Below, in pieces: positions 9,327 through 18,365 of a stretch of DNA of 64,000 bases. The DNA is from Parvibaculaceae bacterium (GTDB lineage: Bacteria; Pseudomonadota; Alphaproteobacteria; Parvibaculales; Parvibaculaceae): the NCBI GenBank assembly GCA_029209985.1, contig JARGNZ010000002.1, positions 62,001 to 126,000 on the forward strand, read 5' to 3'. A model generated the notes under the pieces. That model made no database searches. It was not told the origin of the DNA and worked only from the letters and a program-made list of their open reading frames with translations. The first letter of the stretch is position 1, and the number at the start of each line of letters is the position of its first letter. The translations under genes were made by a program, and so were the position numbers.

Positions 9327-9365
9327 GGGCCACCAAAGCGGCGAATTGGCAAGGAGAATACGGAC

Positions 9366-9650
9366 ATGAGTAAAGCGCTATTCATTGAGAATGTTGCGGA
9401 CAAAGGCGGACTGAGTAAAGCCGAAGCTAAACGTATGGTTGAACTTGTTTTCGGGGAAATTGAAGCAGGTCTGAAGAAAAGCAAGAAGGAAGGCAAGTAC
9501 ACGATCGGTACGTTCGGCACCTTCACAATCTCTCAGCGTAAAGCACGCAAGGGACGTAACCCACAGACTGGCGAAGAGATTAAAATCAAAGCCAAGAAAA
9601 CTTTGCGGTTCCGCCCATCAGCTCAGTTGAAAGCTTCAGCAGGCTGCTAA
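9366..9650 (+). CDS. hup: HU-family nucleoid DNA-binding protein
   Basis: 94 residues, the usual HU length. It shows the HU/IHF core: an N-terminal helical dimerisation part, G-T-F-G-T-F, and the arm region with R-N-P-Q-T-G-E-E-I-K-I before a basic C-terminus (K-K-T-L-R-F-R-P). The R-N-P arm signature is intact. ATG at 9366 follows an AAGGAGAATA ribosome-binding site. Abundant architectural protein that bends DNA. A strong terminator follows, so it is monocistronic. Confidence 0.93.
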   Translation: MSKALFIENVADKGGLSKAEAKRMVELVFGEIEAGLKKSKKEGKYTIGTFGTFTISQRKARKGRNPQTGEEIKIKAKKTLRFRPSAQLKASAGC

Positions 9651-9695
9651 AAATTTACAGTTGTGCGCGCCCTGATGCGCGGCTTCTGAATTGAA

Positions 9696-9726
9696 AGGGC
9701 TTGCCGGGGAGGCGAGCCCTTTTTAT
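9696..9726 (+). terminator. Rho-independent terminator of hup
   Basis: Stem AGGGCTTGCC (9696-9705) with GGCGAGCCCT (9711-9720), one G-T wobble, 5-nt loop, followed directly by a T-run. Confidence 0.85.
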
Positions 9727-9764
9727 TTTGGTCTTCAGCATGTGTAACCAGGTTGGACGATAGG

Positions 9765-12761
9765 ATGAGAAATACAACTTCGCTTCTTGTGGACAATATG
9801 GGCACACTGCCCGTTCCCTTTGATGCTGATAAAGTGCGTCACGCTACAACTGACCTTGTCGCTAAAATCAGTCAAGTGCGCCCCCCACAATTGTCTGCGG
9901 CTCTGCTCACAGCAGTTGAAGACCCCAAAATGATGCTTCTATTGGAAAGCGTCTTCGGCAACTCGCCTTATTTGACGCGCCTTCTGCTGGCACGCCCTGA
10001 GATGCTTCTACCCTTGAGCCGCCAACCTGTGGGGGAGGCCATGGAAGGCCTGCTGACGAGCATGTGGGATCATGGGTTAGCGGCAAATAATGAGGCAGAG
10101 CTAATGAAGGTTCTGCGTCAAGCCAAAGCCGAAGCTGCATTCTTGATTGCCCTTGCCGATATCTCCGAGGCGTGGGGTGTTATTCAAGTGACGGAGACAC
10201 TGTCGCATTTTGCAGATACAGCCCTGTCCGTTTCGGTCGAATGGTTATTGCGCCAAGCCTATAAGGCGGGACGTATTGATCATAAGGGTCTGCCAGACGC
10301 ATTTGACGGGGAGATGGAAAACCAAAACCGCAGACGTGTCCTGTCACCTTTGTCCGGGCTGGTTGTGCTGGGCATGGGGAAATACGGCGCTTTTGAACTC
10401 AACTATTCAAGCGATATCGATATCGTTGTTTTTTATGACCCCGACAAGCTGCCGCTTGTAGATGGTCTGTATCCGTCTGATTTTTTTGTAAAACTCACAA
10501 AGTCACTCGCCCGCATTATGCAAGACCGGACTCAAGACGGTTATGTCTTCCGCACAGACTTGCGCTTGCGACCAGACCCCGGCGGCACAGCGGTTGCAGT
10601 GTCACTGCCTGCGGCAGCGGTGTACTACGAAAGCCGAGGGCAAAACTGGGAACGTGCAGCCTTTATTAAGGCTCGTCCCGTTGCTGGGGATATTGTGGTT
10701 GGGAATGAATTTCTAAAAGACCTTGCGCCCTTTATTTGGCGTAAGAATTTGGACTTTGCCTCCATTGAAGACGTGCATTCGATGAAACGTCAAATCCATG
10801 CCGTCGGTGGGCACAGCAAAATTGCCGTCAGCGGCCACAACATAAAACTGGGTCGAGGCGGCATTCGGGAAATTGAATTTTTCGTGCAAACCCAACAACT
10901 CATTGCTGGTGGCCGCGATGAAGAATTACGTGGTGCCCAAACACTCGTCATGCTGGACATGCTAGCTGGCAAGGGGTGGATTGAAGACGATACGGCCCGC
11001 GAGCTGAAACATGCCTATAAGTTTTTGCGCCGTTTAGAGCATCGGTTGCAAATGATCGAAGACGCTCAAACTCACTCCATCCCGGCGACCCCCGAAGGAC
11101 TGGCACATATTGCCTGCTTCAGCGGTGAGGGGAGCGTAGATAGTTTCAGCGCTTCGGTGATTGCGCAGTTGAGCTGTGTGCAATCTCATTATGCAAATCT
11201 ATTTGAAACAGCCCCGCCCTTAGCAGAAGAAAGTGGCAACCTTGTTTTCACAGGGGCGGATGATGACCCCAGTACACTAGAAACGCTTGCAGAGCTTGGC
11301 TTCAAGCAAACCAAAAGCATGTCGACGACCATACGCAGCTGGCACACGGGACGGTTTGCGGCAACGCGGAACCCACGGAGTAGGGAACGCCTTACCGTGT
11401 TGATGCCACAGTTGTTGAGATGTTTAGGGCGAACCTCTGATCCCGATGCGGCCTTTGCACGGTTTCATGATTTCCTTGTGGGTCTGCCAGCAGGGGTGCA
11501 GCTGTTCTCATTGATTTATTCTAACCCGTGGCTGTTAGACCTCTTGGCTGACATTTGCGGAACAGCGCCCCAATTGGCATTGTATCTGAGTAAAAATTCA
11601 AATGTGCTGGACGCTGTAATTGCACCAGATTTTTTTGAAACGTTAGCCGAGCCTATTGTGCTGCGCGAAGAGGTTGATGCGCAACTCGCCGGTGTCGATG
11701 ATTATGAAACCGCGCTCGATAAGATGCGTATTTGGGCGCGCGAACAACGCTTTAAGCTGGGCACACGTATTTTGATGGGCAGTGCGGATGCCGAAGAGGC
11801 CGGTCCTGCTTACGCGCACCTCGCCAGTGAAATTATTCAGGGGCTTAAACCCATCGCAGAGCGCGAAGTGATGAAACGCCATGGGCGTTTAGCAGCAAGC
11901 TACAGTGCAGTTTTGGCGATGGGAAAATTGGGCAGCGAAGAGATGAGCGCGGAATCCGATTTGGATTTGATTGTAATCTACGATCAAGAAGATCCGGATG
12001 TGCAATCAGACGGTGAAAAACCGGTAGAGGGCGCACAATATTTTGCAAAAACCTCCCAACGGCTCATCAATGCATTAACGGCCCCAACCGGCGAGGGCAG
12101 CCTATATGAAGTGGATATGCGTTTGCGGCCGACGGGCAATGCAGGGCCGATTGCGACACGCTTGGAAAGTTTCGTCGCCTATCAACGCACCAAAGCATGG
12201 ACATGGGAGCACATGGCCCTCACCCGCGCCCGCGTTGTGTGTGGGGCCTCTGACCTCCAATTAAAAATCGAAGCGGCGATCAAAGATATTCTCACCCAGC
12301 AACGGGATGGGGAGATGTTGAGTGCGGACGTGCGGCATATGCGAGACCGTATTGCACGCGAACACTCAAGTAAAAATCCATGGGACTTAAAATATGTGCG
12401 TGGCGGTTTGCTTGATATTGAGTTCATCACGCAATATCTGCAATTACGATACGCCCACGACAATCCAGGCATACTAAAACGTCACACACGCTCAGCATTG
12501 CAAGAGGCTGGCCGAAGTGGGGTGATTACATCGGTAGAAAGCGATGACTTGGTCAGCGCCTTAGATTTGGTGTTGAACCTTACTCAGATCAATAGAATTT
12601 GCATTGCCGGGACGCTGAAACCGGATGAAGCGACAGCCGGTCTGAAGGGGCTTCTCGCGCGCTCAGCTCAGGCACCAAGCTTTGATGTGCTCGAAGCCGA
12701 GCTTGCATCGTCGCAAGCGCGTGTTTTGGAACTTTTCCATAAACTTGTTGTGCCGTATTAA
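9765..12761 (+). CDS. glnE: Bifunctional glutamine synthetase adenylyltransferase/adenylyl-removing enzyme GlnE
   Basis: About 998 residues, normal for GlnE. It carries two nucleotidyltransferase modules: the N-terminal adenylyl-removase with G-K-Y-G-x-F-E and D217-I-D219, and the C-terminal adenylyltransferase with G-K-L-G-S-E-E-M and D732-L-D734. It modifies glutamine synthetase in response to nitrogen status through PII proteins. ATG 9765 is chosen; a TTG at 9753 is possible. The gene follows the degP/two-component/hup block, an order seen in other alphaproteobacteria. Confidence 0.95.
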   Translation: MRNTTSLLVDNMGTLPVPFDADKVRHATTDLVAKISQVRPPQLSAALLTAVEDPKMMLLLESVFGNSPYLTRLLLARPEMLLPLSRQPVGEAMEGLLTSMWDHGLAANNEAELMKVLRQAKAEAAFLIALADISEAWGVIQVTETLSHFADTALSVSVEWLLRQAYKAGRIDHKGLPDAFDGEMENQNRRRVLSPLSGLVVLGMGKYGAFELNYSSDIDIVVFYDPDKLPLVDGLYPSDFFVKLTKSLARIMQDRTQDGYVFRTDLRLRPDPGGTAVAVSLPAAAVYYESRGQNWERAAFIKARPVAGDIVVGNEFLKDLAPFIWRKNLDFASIEDVHSMKRQIHAVGGHSKIAVSGHNIKLGRGGIREIEFFVQTQQLIAGGRDEELRGAQTLVMLDMLAGKGWIEDDTARELKHAYKFLRRLEHRLQMIEDAQTHSIPATPEGLAHIACFSGEGSVDSFSASVIAQLSCVQSHYANLFETAPPLAEESGNLVFTGADDDPSTLETLAELGFKQTKSMSTTIRSWHTGRFAATRNPRSRERLTVLMPQLLRCLGRTSDPDAAFARFHDFLVGLPAGVQLFSLIYSNPWLLDLLADICGTAPQLALYLSKNSNVLDAVIAPDFFETLAEPIVLREEVDAQLAGVDDYETALDKMRIWAREQRFKLGTRILMGSADAEEAGPAYAHLASEIIQGLKPIAEREVMKRHGRLAASYSAVLAMGKLGSEEMSAESDLDLIVIYDQEDPDVQSDGEKPVEGAQYFAKTSQRLINALTAPTGEGSLYEVDMRLRPTGNAGPIATRLESFVAYQRTKAWTWEHMALTRARVVCGASDLQLKIEAAIKDILTQQRDGEMLSADVRHMRDRIAREHSSKNPWDLKYVRGGLLDIEFITQYLQLRYAHDNPGILKRHTRSALQEAGRSGVITSVESDDLVSALDLVLNLTQINRICIAGTLKPDEATAGLKGLLARSAQAPSFDVLEAELASSQARVLELFHKLVVPY

Positions 12762-13014
12762 GTCCACGTTGGCTGCAACAGTCACTAGGGGTGGGGCTGA
12801 TGTGGCGGGATACTTGCAGCATAATCGGGAGAGAAGGCAGCACCGTGTTGTGTCGACGCCTTCCTTTTGGAGATTGGCGGATTTCTGCCAAATATGATTG
12901 ATATATTTTCTCCAAAACATGTGAATGAAAGCGCAGTCCCTTTTTGGGACGTGCTAATATGAGATAGCGGAGTTGCGGATGGGTGCATTCGCAAAATAGA
13001 ACACGCTAAAACGA

Positions 13015-14646
13015 GTGGGTGCTCAAGTGCAGTGTTACGACGCGATTATAATCGGTGCAGGGGTTAATGGCCTCGTTGCAGCCGCGCGTCTATCTCGCAG
13101 GGGCCTTGCTGTTCTTGTGTTGGAGCGCGATGAGCAGCTTGGCGGCATGGCGGCGTCAAAGAACCTTTCGCCGGATGTCATTTCTCCGGGGGCAACTTTG
13201 ACATCAGGCTACATTCCCCCAGCCTTGCTCCATGAATTAGACCTCGGACGCCACGGTTTACGTTTGATGCGTCAGGAGGGGGGCGTCAGCTTCTTTGCCG
13301 GGGAACAAGGAGAACCGGCGCGTTATGTCGCGAGCTACCGAAATCCGCTTGCTCAACGCAAAGAGTTCGCACGCCTTTCCAAACGGGATGGGGATGCTTG
13401 GCAACGGTTTCAACGGGATATGAAAAAGGCTGTCGCAGCTGTAGAGGCCGGATTGCTTCACCAGCCAACAGACCCCATGGCGCGCCGTTTTGGTCGCTTG
13501 AAAGAATTTGGCAACCTTGCGCGGCAGGCTGTATCTCAATCGCCGGAACATCTCTACGAACAATCAAAGCTTTGGACACTGTCCATGGACGATTTGTTGT
13601 CCGAGTATTTTGTGTCCGAAGAAATTAAGGCCCATATTGCTGCCCCCGCGTTGGTCGGTGCCGCAATGAGCCCCTTGGCCCCCACAAGCGCAAGCCTGTT
13701 GGTGCCGCAATGGTTGGGACATCAACAGGCCCACGCCCGTGGTATGCCTGACCAGTTCACAGCTATGGGAGGCCAACCGGCTTTGGTTAAGGCACTGGAA
13801 AGTGTGATTAAAGCGCATCAAGGTGAAATTCGCCTTGAGGCCGAAGTGACAGACGTGCGCCTGAAAGACAAAAAGGCAGACGGTGTGGTGCTGGCAGACG
13901 GTGAAGAAATTTCAGCGCGCGTGATCCTGTCTGACTTGGACTTAAAACGCTCCTATCTCAATTTATTTGAATGGTCTTCTCTGCCTAAAGAATTTGTGGA
14001 AGATGTGGGCAACTTCCGCATGGAAGGAACGTGCGCACGTCTTAATTTGGTGTTGGAGGGAAGTCTGACATTCCCAAGCTTGCCGAGAGGCTGTCCGGCA
14101 ATTGCGGGGGGCTTCCGTCTCCCCGGCAGCCTGTCTCAACTAGACCACGCATTTGATGATTGGTTAGAGAAAATGCCCCCTCGCGAAATTCTTGTGGATG
14201 CAAGCATTCCAAGTCTGAGCGACCCCACACTTGCCCCTGCCGGTCAGCATATTCTCAGTGCCAATGTGCAATACGTGCCCGGTTCTTTGAACGTGGATGA
14301 ATGGACCCCGGCGCGAAGAACAGCCTTAGAGAAACAAATTGTGGAAAAAATGTCGATCGCAAGCCCAGGGATCGCATCTCAAATTGTAGCGTCTGAATTG
14401 TTATTACCGAGCGACTTGGAAGAAAGAACCGGCGTCACCAAGGGTGATTTGACCTATGGCCAAGTGGGTTTAGATCAAATGTTCTTTAACCGTCCGTTGC
14501 CAAATATCGGGCATTATGCAAGCCCAGTGAAACATTTCTATGTTTGTTCGGCGAGCATGCATCCCGGCCCAATGGCGCTGGGGGCAGCGGGTTCTAACGC
14601 GGCGCAGGCCGTTTTACACGCTTTGAAGGTTGGAGAGAGTGCATGA
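13015..14646 (+). CDS. Phytoene-desaturase-like NAD(P)/FAD-dependent oxidoreductase, first of two
   Basis: 543 residues. N-terminal Rossmann dinucleotide site G-A-G-V-N-G about residues 15-20, then L-E-R-D and G-G-M-A-A, typical of the CrtI/COG1233 amine-oxidase fold. A C-terminal FAD motif (H-P-G-P-M-A-L-G-A-A-G) is also present. Substrate unknown: no phytoene synthase or other carotenoid gene lies nearby. Start GTG 13015 (a GTG at 13027 is also possible). The stop overlaps the next start (ATGA), so it is coupled to a second enzyme of the same family and a GcvT-like protein. Leading gene of the operon. Confidence 0.85.
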   Translation: MGAQVQCYDAIIIGAGVNGLVAAARLSRRGLAVLVLERDEQLGGMAASKNLSPDVISPGATLTSGYIPPALLHELDLGRHGLRLMRQEGGVSFFAGEQGEPARYVASYRNPLAQRKEFARLSKRDGDAWQRFQRDMKKAVAAVEAGLLHQPTDPMARRFGRLKEFGNLARQAVSQSPEHLYEQSKLWTLSMDDLLSEYFVSEEIKAHIAAPALVGAAMSPLAPTSASLLVPQWLGHQQAHARGMPDQFTAMGGQPALVKALESVIKAHQGEIRLEAEVTDVRLKDKKADGVVLADGEEISARVILSDLDLKRSYLNLFEWSSLPKEFVEDVGNFRMEGTCARLNLVLEGSLTFPSLPRGCPAIAGGFRLPGSLSQLDHAFDDWLEKMPPREILVDASIPSLSDPTLAPAGQHILSANVQYVPGSLNVDEWTPARRTALEKQIVEKMSIASPGIASQIVASELLLPSDLEERTGVTKGDLTYGQVGLDQMFFNRPLPNIGHYASPVKHFYVCSASMHPGPMALGAAGSNAAQAVLHALKVGESA

Positions 14647-16241
14647 GCACGGTCCAGACCAGTGATGTCCTAATTATCGGTGCAGGCCACAATGGCCTGA
14701 TTGCAGCCGCATATCTGGCACTCGCGGGTTACTCTGTGCGTATTTTGGAAGGGCAAGAGCGTCCCGGCGGGGCCGCTGTGACAGAAGAGTTTGCGCCAGA
14801 TTATTATTTATCCACCTGTGCTCATTTGTTGGATGGCTGGTCACGCCAGATCGAAAAAGACCTCAAACTCCACAAACTTGATTTTGAAATGGCCGCGCGA
14901 ACGACCATGACGACAGCATTGGACCGTGATGGCCGTCATTTGGTTTTACCGGCCCAAAAACGTGAAGACATCCAGTTGCTCGCGGAGCACTCCAGTGCCG
15001 ATGCGCAAGCCTATCCCGCATTCAGAGATCGGATGAACCGTTTTGCCGCGACCTTGGGCCCCTTGTTGACCCAACCGGTTCCCATGTTTGGCGCAGAAAA
15101 CGACAGTGCGGCAAGCCGTAAGCTTGCGTCATCCTTAGCGTGGCGCGTGCAAAAAATGTCCAATGCGGACCGCCACGACTGGTTGCGTTTTCAAGGCAAT
15201 TCAATAGCAAACGAATTGGACCGGAGCTTTGAAAGCGACCTCATCAAAGGGGCGATTGCATTTGATGCCACCTTTAGCCATGCCATGGGTGCGAGCACGC
15301 CGGGCAGCGCCTTTGCTTTGGCCTACAAAGGAGCGGTGCGCCACAATTCAAAAGGTGAGATGGGGAACCCAGCTGGCGGCATGGGCGCTTTTACAGATGC
15401 CTTGATAGAAGCCGCAAGCCAGCACGGGGCCGAACTGCATACAAATTGCCGCGTCACAAAATTGCTGGTGGACGACGAACGTATTGCCGGAGCAGAGCTC
15501 AGCGATGGCACACGTTATGAAGCGAAGGTAGTTCTATCGAGTGCCTCAGCGCGGACAACATATGTTGATATGCTGGGGCCTACCCATGTGCAACCAGCCA
15601 TGCAGCGGCGTTTAACGCGTATCCGCAAAACCGGCACAGTAGCTAAATTACACCTTGCACTTGAGGGGCTGCCTCACATCGAAAATTGCGCCGAGCGTGA
15701 ATATGGCGGTCGGATGATTATCTCACCGTCCGTCGCCCATGTGGATCAGGCATTTGCAGCTTGCAAAAGAGGCCGTATTCCCGATGAGCCTGTGATGGAA
15801 GTGTTTTTACCATCCTTCCATGACTATCGTTTAGCCCCACCGGGACATCATGTGATGTCCATCATTGTGCCCTTTATCCCCTATGAGGTGGAGGGCGGCT
15901 GGGAAGCCCAAGAAGAGGTGTTCACGAAACGTATTGTCGACATCGTGTCGACCTATGCAACGGACTTGAAACTTAAAATCATTGCAGGCGACACATTGAC
16001 GCCGCCAAAAATTGAAAAACAATTCGGCTTAGGCGAAGGTGGGTGGCATCAAGGCGATATGAGTTTCGATCAGGTTTTTGCGTTTCGACCAGCGCCGGGC
16101 CTTGCCCACCAAGCCCCGGTTGAAGGGTTGTTTCTATGTGGCGCAGCGGCCCACCCCGGCGGCGGCATGACTGGCTTGCCCGGTAAACTGGCCGCAGAGC
16201 AAGCGTTGTCCTTTCTAAAAAGGGAGGGCAAAGATGTCTGA
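14643..16241 (+). CDS. Phytoene-desaturase-like NAD(P)/FAD-dependent oxidoreductase, second of two
   Basis: 532 residues, same COG1233 fold as the gene before it but clearly diverged. Dinucleotide site G-A-G-H-N-G (about 13-18), E-G-Q-E-R-P-G-G-A-A after strand 2, and a C-terminal H-P-G-G-G-M-T-G-L-P-G FAD-binding stretch. Overlaps its neighbours on both sides by 4 and 8 bases. Two tandem paralogues in one operon suggest either a heterodimer or two successive oxidations of one substrate (inference). Confidence 0.85.
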   Translation: MSTVQTSDVLIIGAGHNGLIAAAYLALAGYSVRILEGQERPGGAAVTEEFAPDYYLSTCAHLLDGWSRQIEKDLKLHKLDFEMAARTTMTTALDRDGRHLVLPAQKREDIQLLAEHSSADAQAYPAFRDRMNRFAATLGPLLTQPVPMFGAENDSAASRKLASSLAWRVQKMSNADRHDWLRFQGNSIANELDRSFESDLIKGAIAFDATFSHAMGASTPGSAFALAYKGAVRHNSKGEMGNPAGGMGAFTDALIEAASQHGAELHTNCRVTKLLVDDERIAGAELSDGTRYEAKVVLSSASARTTYVDMLGPTHVQPAMQRRLTRIRKTGTVAKLHLALEGLPHIENCAEREYGGRMIISPSVAHVDQAFAACKRGRIPDEPVMEVFLPSFHDYRLAPPGHHVMSIIVPFIPYEVEGGWEAQEEVFTKRIVDIVSTYATDLKLKIIAGDTLTPPKIEKQFGLGEGGWHQGDMSFDQVFAFRPAPGLAHQAPVEGLFLCGAAAHPGGGMTGLPGKLAAEQALSFLKREGKDV

Positions 16242-17502
16242 AGAAAAAACTAAAGAAGGGCACGCGCACGAAGTGTCTCAAACATCCCGGCCGTCGACGC
16301 TATTGGATGAGTATAAGCCCGTGCACGATCCTGCGCTGTTTGAAGCGCCGCGCATGGCCCCTGTTTTTGACCAAACAGTTCAAACCTCTCCTCTCCATCT
16401 TTTTGCGGCGGAACATAGCCAAACGAATGAGTGGGTGAGATGGAATGATTTTAGCTGTGTTGAACATTATCAAGACCTAGATAATGATTATCAGACCATG
16501 CGATACCGCGCGGGAATCTGTGACATTTCAGCTCTCACGAAATATCTCTTTACGGGTCCAGAAGTGGCCCAAGCTCTTAATCGCTTGATGACCATTGATG
16601 TCATGAAAATTGCCGTTGGCCAAAGCGCGCGCACTTTTTACTGTACGGATGAGGGAGCCGTTATTGGGGAGGGCATTCTCTATTGCTTAGAAGAGAATGA
16701 ATATCGTCTCACGACAGAAGGCTATCATCTTGATTGGTTCGTCGATGGCATAGAGCTGTTTCAAGCCGTGGTGGAAGACACCACGCAACAGGTGGCCGGG
16801 CTTTTACTCGCCGGCCCGTCCATCGGAGAAATTCTAAAAACCATGGGGCTTGGAGATGTGCTGTCCTGGCCAAAAGGACAGGGAGCGTGGATCAAGATGT
16901 TTCACGAGCCTGTGTATCTGACCCGGACAGGCAGTCTGGGTGCAGATAGCTTTGAGCTTTGGGTGGATGTTGAGGATGCGCCGTTGATTTGGACACGGCT
17001 TCTAAAGACAGGGAGCCCTCTTGGGTTGGCCCCATTCGGAGAGGGCGCGCGTCGCCTCGCACGCCTTGAGGCAGGGCACCCAAGCTTTGCCATCGATTAT
17101 GTAGGCGCTTTTGCACCTGATGAAGGGGCGGGCACCGTGACCCCCTTTGATCTTGGTTTGGGGAAATTGGTGGACGATGAGAAACCGACCTTTGCTGGCA
17201 AGGCACCCTTAAAAGCGGTGCGACAGCGGGGAGCATCTGTCGCTTTAATTGGTATTGAAGTTCTTGAGCATGGTCCGCTATCACTCTCCACACTCCACGC
17301 CAATGGAAAACGTGCTGGATGGGTCAGCAGTTGCTTGTGGTCACCGGGCCTTAATCGATATCTTGCGCTTGGACACCTTTCCATGGCGGCGTTAGGGACG
17401 GATGGTGACCTTGAAGTTGATGCGGTTTTGGGCGAAAAATGGGCCCAAACCTCAAAACGACTTATTGTGAAAATCGCTCAAAAGCCCTTTATAAGCAATT
17501 GA
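16234..17502 (+). CDS. GcvT-like aminomethyltransferase / folate-dependent demethylase-family protein
   Basis: 422 residues. An N-terminal extension (about 1-60) precedes a GcvT fold: M-R-Y-R-A-G-I-C-D-I-S near 89-99 and a C-terminal barrel domain. The conserved Asp pair of true T-protein (G-G-I-x-D-D-L), essential for glycine cleavage, aligns with G145-E146, so this is unlikely to be GcvT itself. Relatives of the fold include DmdA, LigM and DesA, which move methyl groups from DMSP or methoxy-aromatics to tetrahydrofolate. The reaction here is unknown. It overlaps the second flavoprotein and ends the operon. Confidence 0.75.
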   Translation: MSEEKTKEGHAHEVSQTSRPSTLLDEYKPVHDPALFEAPRMAPVFDQTVQTSPLHLFAAEHSQTNEWVRWNDFSCVEHYQDLDNDYQTMRYRAGICDISALTKYLFTGPEVAQALNRLMTIDVMKIAVGQSARTFYCTDEGAVIGEGILYCLEENEYRLTTEGYHLDWFVDGIELFQAVVEDTTQQVAGLLLAGPSIGEILKTMGLGDVLSWPKGQGAWIKMFHEPVYLTRTGSLGADSFELWVDVEDAPLIWTRLLKTGSPLGLAPFGEGARRLARLEAGHPSFAIDYVGAFAPDEGAGTVTPFDLGLGKLVDDEKPTFAGKAPLKAVRQRGASVALIGIEVLEHGPLSLSTLHANGKRAGWVSSCLWSPGLNRYLALGHLSMAALGTDGDLEVDAVLGEKWAQTSKRLIVKIAQKPFISN

Positions 17503-17668
17503 AATATATAGGCTTTATGGGTGCTATTTGCGCCTTGTTTTCACGTCAAAAATCAAATTCCAAAATAAATCAAATAAGTGCGACGGAACACTCAGCACCT
17601 TGCGTGTAAATAGTAATTCCGCCGCTTAGTCTCGTAGAGTGCCCCATCAAGTCTAAGTCGTCGGAAGT

Positions 17669-17699
17669 GCTGACGGTGGTCCCCTAAACCACCGTCAGC
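17669..17699 (+). terminator. Perfect 12-bp hairpin between the GcvT-like gene and the EF-hand gene
   Basis: Arms GCTGACGGTGGT (17669-17680) and ACCACCGTCAGC (17688-17699), loop of 7, followed by TTT and a C-run. Probably the operon terminator, though it is 167 bases past the last stop and only 38 bases before the EF-hand start, so a leader role is possible. Confidence 0.55.
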
Positions 17700-17736
17700 T
17701 TTCCCCCCAACTAATAATGACGACTGGAGTGACACG

Positions 17737-18267
17737 ATGAAAAATACAACAAAAGTTTTAGCCGGGACCATTTTAGGTACAGCCATTTTGTCCGCGAGTG
17801 TAGTGATGGCCAACCCTATGGGTGGTCCGCGCCATCACAACCCAGATGCCTTCTTTGAACGGTTTGATGCCAATGAAGATGGTGCTGTGACCAAAGAAGA
17901 ATTGACGCAGCACAAAGCATCCCGTGGCAAAAAGCTTGAAGAAGCCGATACCAATAAAGATGGTGTGCTCAGCAAAGCCGAAATGCGGGATCATATGATG
18001 CAGCGTTTTGAAAAGCGGTTCGAAAAGCGGTTTGCTAAGCTTGATACAGACGGCAATGGCAGCGTGAGCAAAGAAGAGCGTGAAGCAATGCACGCGAAAA
18101 TGGAAAAACGCCACGGCGGTTCTGACAAACGTGCCAAACGCATGGAACGCAGGTTCGACCGCATGGACGCCAATGACGATGGTAAAGTAACCAAAGAAGA
18201 AATGGCCAAAATGAAAGATCATCGTAAAGGTCATAAACGCGGATGCGATGAGCCAGATAAAGGCTAA
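17737..18267 (+). CDS. Secreted EF-hand calcium-binding protein
   Basis: 176 residues with a signal peptide (about 1-25, ending V-M-A) and four canonical EF-hand loops: residues 44-55, 71-82, 103-114 and 144-155, each D-x-[ND]-x-[DN]-G-x-[VL]-[TS]-K-x-E. The region between loops 2 and 3 and the C-terminus is rich in K, R and H. A calcium-binding periplasmic or secreted protein. It lies just before an ECF sigma factor, an anti-sigma-like protein and a periplasmic sensor, so it may be a target or input of that system (inference). Confidence 0.88.
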   Translation: MKNTTKVLAGTILGTAILSASVVMANPMGGPRHHNPDAFFERFDANEDGAVTKEELTQHKASRGKKLEEADTNKDGVLSKAEMRDHMMQRFEKRFEKRFAKLDTDGNGSVSKEEREAMHAKMEKRHGGSDKRAKRMERRFDRMDANDDGKVTKEEMAKMKDHRKGHKRGCDEPDKG

Positions 18268-18310
18268 ATCGTGTACCAAGTAGGTAATGCGTAAATACGC
18301 TTGGAAATAA

Positions 18311-18345
18311 AGCTCGGGTGAGTGGTAGGGTGCTACTCTCCCGAG
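18311..18345. terminator. Hairpin between EF-hand gene and ECF sigma gene
   Basis: Arms GCTCGGGTGAGT (18311-18322) and ACTCTCCCGAGC (18334-18345) pair with one mismatch around an 11-nt loop. No strong T-run follows. It covers the first possible GTG of the sigma gene (18318), which argues that the sigma start is further downstream. Confidence 0.5.
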
Positions 18346-18365
18346 CAATTAAGGAACTGGGGCAC

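Noticed and set aside
12762-13014. Open frames in the glnE-CrtI gap on both strands
   Set aside because: Several overlapping short frames with no domain; none has a convincing start.
13015-16241. Carotenoid biosynthesis cluster
   Set aside because: Two CrtI-like enzymes alone are not enough: no crtB, crtE, crtY or crtZ homologue nearby, and the third gene is GcvT-like.
18318-18365. Earlier GTG start of the sigma factor
   Set aside because: It lies within a stem-loop, and family members begin near the D-W-D-D-D sequence, matching GTG 18366.
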